Shown: positions 62,103-64,000 of the stretch, piece by piece | Position numbering within the stretch: position 1 is the first letter of the stretch | Layout: each line of letters begins with the position of its first letter | Source: an uncultured Verrucomicrobia subdivision 3 bacterium | GTDB taxonomy: Bacteria > Verrucomicrobiota > Verrucomicrobiae > Limisphaerales > UBA11358 | Length of the DNA stretch: 64,000 nucleotides | Assembly (NCBI GenBank): GCA_903921455.1 | Contig: CAIXPZ010000076.1 | Coordinates: forward strand, 1-64,000 | Direction of reading: 5' to 3' | The notes under the pieces: generated by a model | The model's input: only the letters and a program-made list of their open reading frames with translations | Databases searched by the model: none | Told to the model about the DNA's origin: nothing | Translations under genes and position numbers: made by a program

Positions 62103-63932
62103 TTAGCTCGCAGGCGCTTCCGTTTTCCACGCCGCTATGTTTTCGATGCGGTGGCGGCGCTTGCTGCCGTGCAGTTCAAATTCCACTTCGTCGCCGACCT
62201 TGCGATTGACCAGTGCCATCGCCACCGGCGTGAGGTAGCTGATGACGCCGGCGTCGGGATCGGAATCCCACGCGCCGAGAATCGTGAAGGTCTCGGCTTG
62301 GTTGGTCGCCAGGTCGGTGACCACCACAATGGTGCCCGGCCCGACAACATCCGTCTTGGCGTTGATGAAGTCCTGGCCGCGCGCGCGGTTGAGCGCGGCT
62401 TCGAGGTCTTCCTTCTGGCGCATGAGAATCTTCTGCATCTCCTTCGCGGCCTTGTATTCATGGTTCTCGCGCAAGTCACCGTAACTGCGGGCGATGGCGA
62501 TTTCCTTGGAGTTCGCCGGAATTTTCTTCTCGACGATTTCCTGATATTCCGCGCGGCGGCGTTCGAGGCTGGTCCACGATACGAGCAAGCCGGCTTCCTG
62601 CTTGGTCTGTTCGCCGCTGACGAGCGACTGCACGGCGGGGTGCGCCTTGACGAGCCGCGCCAGCAGTGAACGCTTGTCCATGTCGTCAAACACGGGCGAC
62701 AATTTCAATGCGCGGGTCAAATCCTTGACCACTTCGATGTCCGCCGTGGACGTGAGTTCCACGATCAGCGCCTGATCTTCGAGGATGAAATCGCGCAGGC
62801 GGTTCGAGCGACGCTCCTGAAACTGGTCGCGCTCCATCGCGGTAAGCATGGCGCGGAACACTTCCGGTCCGAGGATGTCCACAAAATCTTCCGTGCGCTC
62901 GCGACCGAACCAAAGCAGCAATTCGCTGCTGGCAGTGTGCTGGTTGATGAGCTTGGCCAGCGTCTCCTTGAGCAGGGCGAGTTTGCCGTCGTGGATGAGC
63001 ACGCTGACAATTTCCTTCGCGAGTTTGGCAGACACAAAGTTCAGCGCGCTGCGAAACACTTCCACCCAACGTTCCGGATAGGCGGTCTTGAACGATTCCA
63101 AGGCGCGGTGATGCTTCGCCGCCGGAATGGCCTCAATCAGCGGACCGAACTTGATGCCCTCCTGCGCCCAGACCTGGGCGACGGAAAGCTCATCCGTGCC
63201 CGCCGGCAAACCGGCGGCCGCGCGCAGTTCGTCCCGCGCAAAGATGGCCTCCAGCGCCACCGCCGGTTGCGTGCGCTGGTGCGAGGCGATGTCCGGATTC
63301 AGCGCGGCAATGACTTCATTGGCGGTCGCCGCCTTGTCTTTCAAATCGGAAACCACTTTGAGAATCTCGGAAACCACGACGACCCGCGCCTTGAGTCCTT
63401 TCGCCTTGCGAAAGTCCGCGAGCAGGCGGTCTTGCAGCGAGGTTTCCTGCGCCTGATAAACCACCGGCTCGGTCTTCTTGATGGGCACGATGAAGTGGCC
63501 GTCCTTCTTCATTTCGCGCTTGGCGGTTTCCCACCATTTCTTCCAGTCGTCGGTGATGACGTCGGCAAGCACCGATTGAATCTGATCCGTCGTCGCCTTG
63601 CCGCCAAAACTGTTCAGGACGATCTTGATCAGGTCCAGGTGATGCGCCGCGAGATGACGGACGGCGTCGATATCCGTCGCCTTGCGGGCGAGAATGTGTT
63701 CCTTCGGCACGGGCTTGAGGGATTCCGCGGCGAAGCCCAGATCCATCGGATGTCCGGCCTTGCCCGGAAAATCAATCGTGAACCGCGCGAACACGGTGTC
63801 CACCGTCTTGATGCGGCCGAAGCCCCAGCTCCGGTGCGTGCAGCAGCCGGCTTCCGCCAGTTGCGCCAGCGCCGGCACGTGCTTGCCTTCAATTTTTCCT
63901 GCGGCTGCCAATTTCTCGAATTCTTCTTTCAT
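62103..63932 (-). CDS. GreA/GreB-type transcription elongation factor with long N-terminal extension
   Basis: A 609-aa protein. Only the last 160 residues match GreA: the coiled coil (LERRRAEYQEIVEKKIPANSKEIAIARSYGDLRENHEYKAAKEMQ), with acidic tip Asp and Glu (GDLRENHEYKA), and the C-terminal FKBP-like domain with LTPVAMALVNRKVGDEVEF. The first 440 residues are a separate domain, starting HVPALAQLAEAGCCTHRSWGFGRIKTVD. This long form is characteristic of Verrucomicrobiota and some relatives. GreA cleaves the RNA in backtracked polymerase; the role of the extension is not known. Confidence 0.9.
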   Translation of the reverse strand: MKEEFEKLAAAGKIEGKHVPALAQLAEAGCCTHRSWGFGRIKTVDTVFARFTIDFPGKAGHPMDLGFAAESLKPVPKEHILARKATDIDAVRHLAAHHLDLIKIVLNSFGGKATTDQIQSVLADVITDDWKKWWETAKREMKKDGHFIVPIKKTEPVVYQAQETSLQDRLLADFRKAKGLKARVVVVSEILKVVSDLKDKAATANEVIAALNPDIASHQRTQPAVALEAIFARDELRAAAGLPAGTDELSVAQVWAQEGIKFGPLIEAIPAAKHHRALESFKTAYPERWVEVFRSALNFVSAKLAKEIVSVLIHDGKLALLKETLAKLINQHTASSELLLWFGRERTEDFVDILGPEVFRAMLTAMERDQFQERRSNRLRDFILEDQALIVELTSTADIEVVKDLTRALKLSPVFDDMDKRSLLARLVKAHPAVQSLVSGEQTKQEAGLLVSWTSLERRRAEYQEIVEKKIPANSKEIAIARSYGDLRENHEYKAAKEMQKILMRQKEDLEAALNRARGQDFINAKTDVVGPGTIVVVTDLATNQAETFTILGAWDSDPDAGVISYLTPVAMALVNRKVGDEVEFELHGSKRRHRIENIAAWKTEAPAS

Positions 63933-64000
63933 AATAAATAAAATCGTATTTCTGTCGTCACCGATTCACTATGACTCCATTAAACGTGGTGAACGAACAA
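63933..64000. other. Upstream region of the GreA-type gene
   Basis: 68 nt to the window end; AT-rich at first and no gene visible. Likely promoter region of the GreA-type gene. Confidence 0.4.

Overview
The window is a GC-rich bacterial chromosome segment with dense genes on both strands. It most resembles a member of Verrucomicrobiota, probably near the Pedosphaera/Limisphaera group. I infer this from several things together: a very long GreA-type elongation factor (609 aa), pseudopilin-like secreted proteins ending in an H-x9-DG-type motif, a Ser/Thr kinase with an N-terminal zinc ribbon, a DUF5069 protein, hopanoid genes, and many short intergenic palindromes. No tRNA, rRNA, IS element, prophage or CRISPR array was seen.

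Layout. 1-1.7 kb: hopanoid genes (hpnG end, hpnD). 1.7-4.5 kb: a sigma-54 two-component pair. 4.5-6.6 kb: coaC, gmk and yicC. 6.8-9.4 kb: enolase, then two tandem secreted repeat proteins, the second broken by an in-frame TAG. 9.4-13.9 kb: small membrane proteins, a large lipoprotein, a beta-propeller protein, and an ECF sigma factor overlapping a membrane protein. 14.2-15.4 kb: a HupE/UreJ-type gene frameshifted by a 23-bp tandem duplication. 15.5-20.1 kb: a GH38-like glycosidase, then a cassette of two small genes, a 21-bp repeat tract and an XRE regulator. 20.1-23.6 kb: a 1162-aa kinase carrying palindromic repeats inside its reading frame. 23.6-28.3 kb: DUF4870, UbiA, UbiX, amidase, four-helix-bundle protein and a sugar epimerase. 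28.3-32.1 kb: dxs, xseB, xseA. 32.2-34.1 kb: a pseudopilin-like protein, an FN3 protein and a second 21-bp tract. 34.2-37.6 kb: VOC protein, rnhB, yraN and a TPR protein. 37.7-40.9 kb: three c-type cytochromes with a porin. 41.1-45.6 kb: gspFHIJK. 45.6-52 kb: hypotheticals, Mrp and a glutaminase fusion. 52.1-55.8 kb: sufD-sufU-sufT-sufS behind a Fur/PerR-like palindrome. 55.9-57 kb: a second FN3 protein with a third 21-bp tract. 57.2-63.9 kb: pseudopilin-like protein, ychF, lysE-pssA-psd, DUF5069 and the long GreA protein.

The most unusual signal is a repeated architecture. At three separate places (19.4, 33.6 and 56.6 kb) a long, exactly 21-nt-periodic but sequence-degenerate tract lies 88-130 bp upstream of a small gene. 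The three genes appear to share a helical N-terminal domain, fused to a fibronectin type III domain in two of them. One tract contains a short ORF with a strong Shine-Dalgarno that reads as heptads. Twenty-one bp equals seven codons and also two turns of B-DNA, so both a coiled-coil-coding role and a helically phased DNA-site role are possible.
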